DNA of 64,000 nucleotides from Piper betle. Lineage: Eukaryota; Streptophyta; Magnoliopsida; Piperales; Piperaceae. The number at the start of each line of letters is the position of its first letter. Positions within the stretch are counted from its first letter, which is position 1. Below, in pieces: positions 60,703 to 64,000 of the stretch. The stretch spans positions 124,001 through 188,000 of the forward strand of contig JAURVB010007694.1 of the NCBI GenBank assembly GCA_033002965.1, given 5' to 3'. The notes below the pieces were generated by a model. That model did no database searches. It was not told the origin of the DNA and saw only the letters and a list, made by a program, of their open reading frames with translations. The position numbers and the translations under genes were made by a program.

Positions 60703-63500
60703 TGCAACCAAATATTTTTCATAACCTGGATTCGGTCCTCGCTCACATTCTACGACTCTGGGCCTTATACCTCCTTTAGACGATAGTTAACCTTGACCCA
60801 AAGTATAGCCACTCCACAATAATAAAATAATTAAACACTTGAGTGTAATCCATCATGTGATACAATCCCAAAATTATATGGAACTCACCATAGGTTTTGG
60901 GCACAAGCTTATTGTACAATCATCCACAAAATATAGTTCAAATATATAACATAAAGCATAGGGCCCCCTGCCATCACCATTGAGTGACCACCCGTTCCAT
61001 GTGCCTAAGCCAACCAACGCCAAGGGACCTAACCTACATATAATTAAAAAATATGTCAGTAATTAAATAAATTTAATTACAGGTAAAACAAACTGACAAA
61101 TGAGTATTCCATTAGCCACAGGACTTTAAAAACTTTAGAATTGCCTCACATTGGTGGTAAGCAAATAACTTACAAAATTGTTGACACGCAAGCATAACCA
61201 CTATTCATATTCATACAAACATGCCTATGCCCTCACAACCTCCTTATAACATCCGCCACGATACTCAAATGAATAAAAGACAGTCAAGTTAGTGCTACAA
61301 GTTCTATAAATGTGTTGCATTACGCAATACTCTTATACTTCACACTACCTCAAGGTTTGAAGGAGTATTAGTACGATTTCATAATACCTATAAAATTTTA
61401 ACTCAAAACCATAAACCTTTATACTTATACTTAGTAGACTTGGGTAGGGTCTTGTATAATAATCTTTCTAGAGCTTATCTTTTGACCTAGAGTGACCTAG
61501 CACACAAATGGAACCAAATCGGACTTGGATCACATCGACATGCATATCAAGGCAAAACATCCACACATGCACAACACTTGGAACACTTAATTATCTTAAT
61601 TTTATGGTTAATAGAGTGTTAAACCTCATTAAGGTGACTTAATTTTTGTTTAGGGTTTCTTGTACACTTAGTTGGAAAAGCTCAACACTAAGGTTTAATC
61701 AAATACACATAACCGAATGATTTTTTAAATAAGCCAAAAAATGTCCATATGAGCTAAAATTTGGACTAGTGTGCCCTTACGCTCTAAGGGTTATATAGGA
61801 ATTTTACCAGGTGTTGGATCATAGGTCAACATGCTAAACAAGGCCCACTAAGTTGGGCTAAGGTGCCGGGAACTATATTCTTGGGCAGCACTGCAAATTT
61901 GTTAAGGGTTGTTCGCGGGCTTGGAAATTCCAAATAAGCATGCGTCAATGGTTCTGGATAGAAAACACTGTGGGCTTGAGTCTAGTAAAATTTTAGGTCC
62001 AAAATTTAAGTATTTGGGCTTGAATGGGCTCGGGGTGGAAGGTATTGGCCAAGCTATTTCTGGAGCTAGGTGGGCCTATTGGGTTTGGGAAATTCCTAAA
62101 TCGTGATCTACTTGGCCAAATGCTCCCAAATTTGGCTAATATGCTAATGGGATACAACCTAAGTTTTATAATAAATTATGCCCGAATAAATTGCCATATT
62201 CCTATATTTTCAAATTTTACATTAGGTATCAGGAAACTAGGGTTTCACCCTTCATTCCTACATAGTTCGGATCATCAACCAAGAAGACAATCTAAATAAT
62301 TTTTATTAAATCCAAAATTTATCAAGTTTATTTTAGATAGTTATTTAGTCTTCAAATAATTTTCATAGACTTTATTAACATATTTTAGGTTACTCACCAT
62401 TGAGCCAAATCTCAGAGCATGGCAAAATAGTCCAACATAACTGCATGCACATCACAACAATTAGGCTTTTGTTCATGCCCTTTAGGTGGTTAGATTAGTG
62501 TGATTATTTTTCATATACAATCTAACATACACAAGTACAAATGTGCAAAGTCATGTTTCAAAAGCTTTTCTTATCAGGGAGTAACAATTGGGTAAAGAGG
62601 TGGCCTGGTCACAAGGACCATAAAAATTGCCATCTTTTGCCAAGTTTGGCTCCATGTCATGCATTTAGAAACCATATCAGACAAAGTGTACAATAGAAAA
62701 TATGTATATGTATGTGTTTTGAGTGTTAAAAGACTAATATTGTGCAAATAGAGCATCGACAAGAAACGAAAACATTATAACATTTATAGTGAAATAGTAC
62801 AAGATTGTGATAGCAGTGCATTTCAAAAAACCTAACTATTTATTTACAAGATCAATGTCAATGATTTAAACTTCTACAAACTCCTAACAAACAAATCTAT
62901 ATGGAAAAAATATAAAAAACATAAAAACATCCAGCCAAGCAAACAACAACACAAACTTGTGAGGAGAGGCCAAGATGGAAGCTTTACCTTCGAGGGGACC
63001 AAGGGGAGGTCTCTTGGCACTTTGTACCCCAAGACCTACAACCCTTGGTGGCTAGGCTAGGCTAAGAGAAGCCTAGGAGGTGCTGGGACGTCTAGGAGGA
63101 CGAAGGAAGCAAGAGGGAGGAAAAGGGAGCAAGGAACAAAGGGTTGAAAAGCTTAGAACCTGGCTTCTTTATAAGCAAAATCCAGGGCACGTCTTTGTGT
63201 TGTGCTCTAGCTAGCCAGACCACAGAAAGCTAAAGAACCAGGCATGCTGGTCGCTTGCATAAATGGGATCACGCGCCAAGCTCGGGTCAACTTCAAGGCA
63301 CAAGAGCACTACGGTAGTGCTTTTAAGCTGGGAAAAAGGAGATTGAGTGCACTTTGAGTTTTCTCCCTAAGGTGGCTGGGGTGACCTTGGCAACCGCATT
63401 GCGAGTCCTGTAGGTTTTAGGATTGAATTAGAATTTACAAGTCAAGCACACACACCTTACACAAGGCGTTACTAGATTGACTGCATCACAAAGAAATTAA
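60124..63500 (-). mobile_element. Reversed family-A-like LTR, diverged
   Basis: On the minus strand it ends GGTGTCACA (60124). It contains the collinear blocks of the family-A LTR: the GGTTGAGATCC segment near 60225, the GAATATGAATA segment near 61207, and a decayed leader/promoter zone with TTTATAAAG at 63168-63176. The far end is not resolved. The divergence suggests an old insertion. Confidence 0.6.
60670..60701. repeat. (CA)16 microsatellite
   Basis: An uninterrupted CA run inside the reversed family-A-like LTR. Confidence 0.95.
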
Positions 63501-63540
63501 CTTTACAAATGATTACTTCAATCTCAAGCCCTAGTGACAT

Positions 63541-63733
63541 TGTAAAACTAGCGACCCAAGTCAGGGTTTTATAGCCCGAACTGGTCCGTTCGAACCGTTA
63601 TTTTTAAGTCAAGTAGTTTCAGAACACATGTATTGAGCTGATCCCGGTCGCATGTATGAGCTATGAGGGTCATGTGTATAATACAACAGAAAAGAATGAG
63701 TTATCATAATATATCATAGTATGCCAGTTTACA

Positions 63734-63782
<49 letters not shown>

Positions 63783-64000
63783 GAATTAGTTTTTAGGCTG
63801 AATAACGCATTAGGACGCGTTATAGGGTAGTTTGGACTGGTTATTAGTTATAGAGCATGTCATTTGGATCTTGTGATGTTTGTTCTATTTTATGGGATTT
63901 TACCCATTTTTCTAGATTTTTTTAGGATTTATTACGAACTAGTTATTATTTTTGACACGAGTCGGACTCGGGTCAAGTTTTATTTACCAGTTTGCCACCG
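63541..64000 (+). mobile_element. B5: start of a family-B LTR, cut by window end
   Basis: It starts TGTAAAACTAGCGACC after GACAT. It continues through the conserved GAGTTATCA and TTAGGACGCGTTATAG segments to the TTTGCCACC that precedes the CpG-rich block in other copies. It contains a (CA)n(TA)n microsatellite. Confidence 0.85.
63735..63781. repeat. Compound (CA)n(TA)n microsatellite in B5
   Basis: It lies where other family-B LTRs carry only a short ATTTATATATAG tract, so it expanded after insertion or in this lineage. Confidence 0.9.

Overview
The window is eukaryotic nuclear DNA from a land plant, most likely a flowering plant with a repeat-rich genome. The evidence is plant gene families split by GT-AG introns (an ACT-domain-repeat ACR gene, a SWI3-type chromatin-remodelling subunit fragment and a FAR1/MULE transposase relic), tRNA-iMet-primed LTR retrotransposons, TRIMs and MITE-like elements, and AT-rich intergenic DNA. 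I cannot name the species. I saw no CRISPR array, operon, rRNA gene or tRNA gene. Most open frames are chance frames in LTRs.

Layout. 304-21510 is a nest of LTR elements. An outer element (local name C1) is split by a gag-only Ty3-like element (R1, 390-10008) and by a family-A solo LTR (12768-16512). 21695-22016 holds two exons of a SWI3-like gene. Its intron is filled by a solo LTR of family B (22140-27921), itself split by a reversed family-C LTR. Further on lies a tandem TRIM array (28652-33596), which contains another family-B solo LTR (29370-32282). A third exon at 34376 is broken by a MITE-like insertion. 36059-39877 holds a decayed FAR1-like MULE transposase, with an LTR-derived 32-bp minisatellite at one side. 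40822-43517 (minus) is a seven-exon ACR gene that looks complete except for one apparent extra base. 44907-57150 is a family-B solo LTR abutting a young non-autonomous minus-strand element (R3) with PBS, PPT and two nearly identical LTRs. 57165-60120 is gene-poor and holds small repeats. 60124-63500 is a reversed family-A-like LTR, and 63541 begins another family-B LTR cut by the window end.

How it fits together. The host genes supply only the ACR protein (probable amino-acid or nitrogen sensing) and remnants of a chromatin remodeller. Everything else is a record of repeated nested insertion. No insertion-competent element with its own polymerase is visible: R1 keeps only a broken gag, and R3 and C1 show no recognisable protein domain, so all would have depended on enzymes encoded elsewhere. 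Family labels A, B and C are mine, based on shared sequence inside this window, not on a database.
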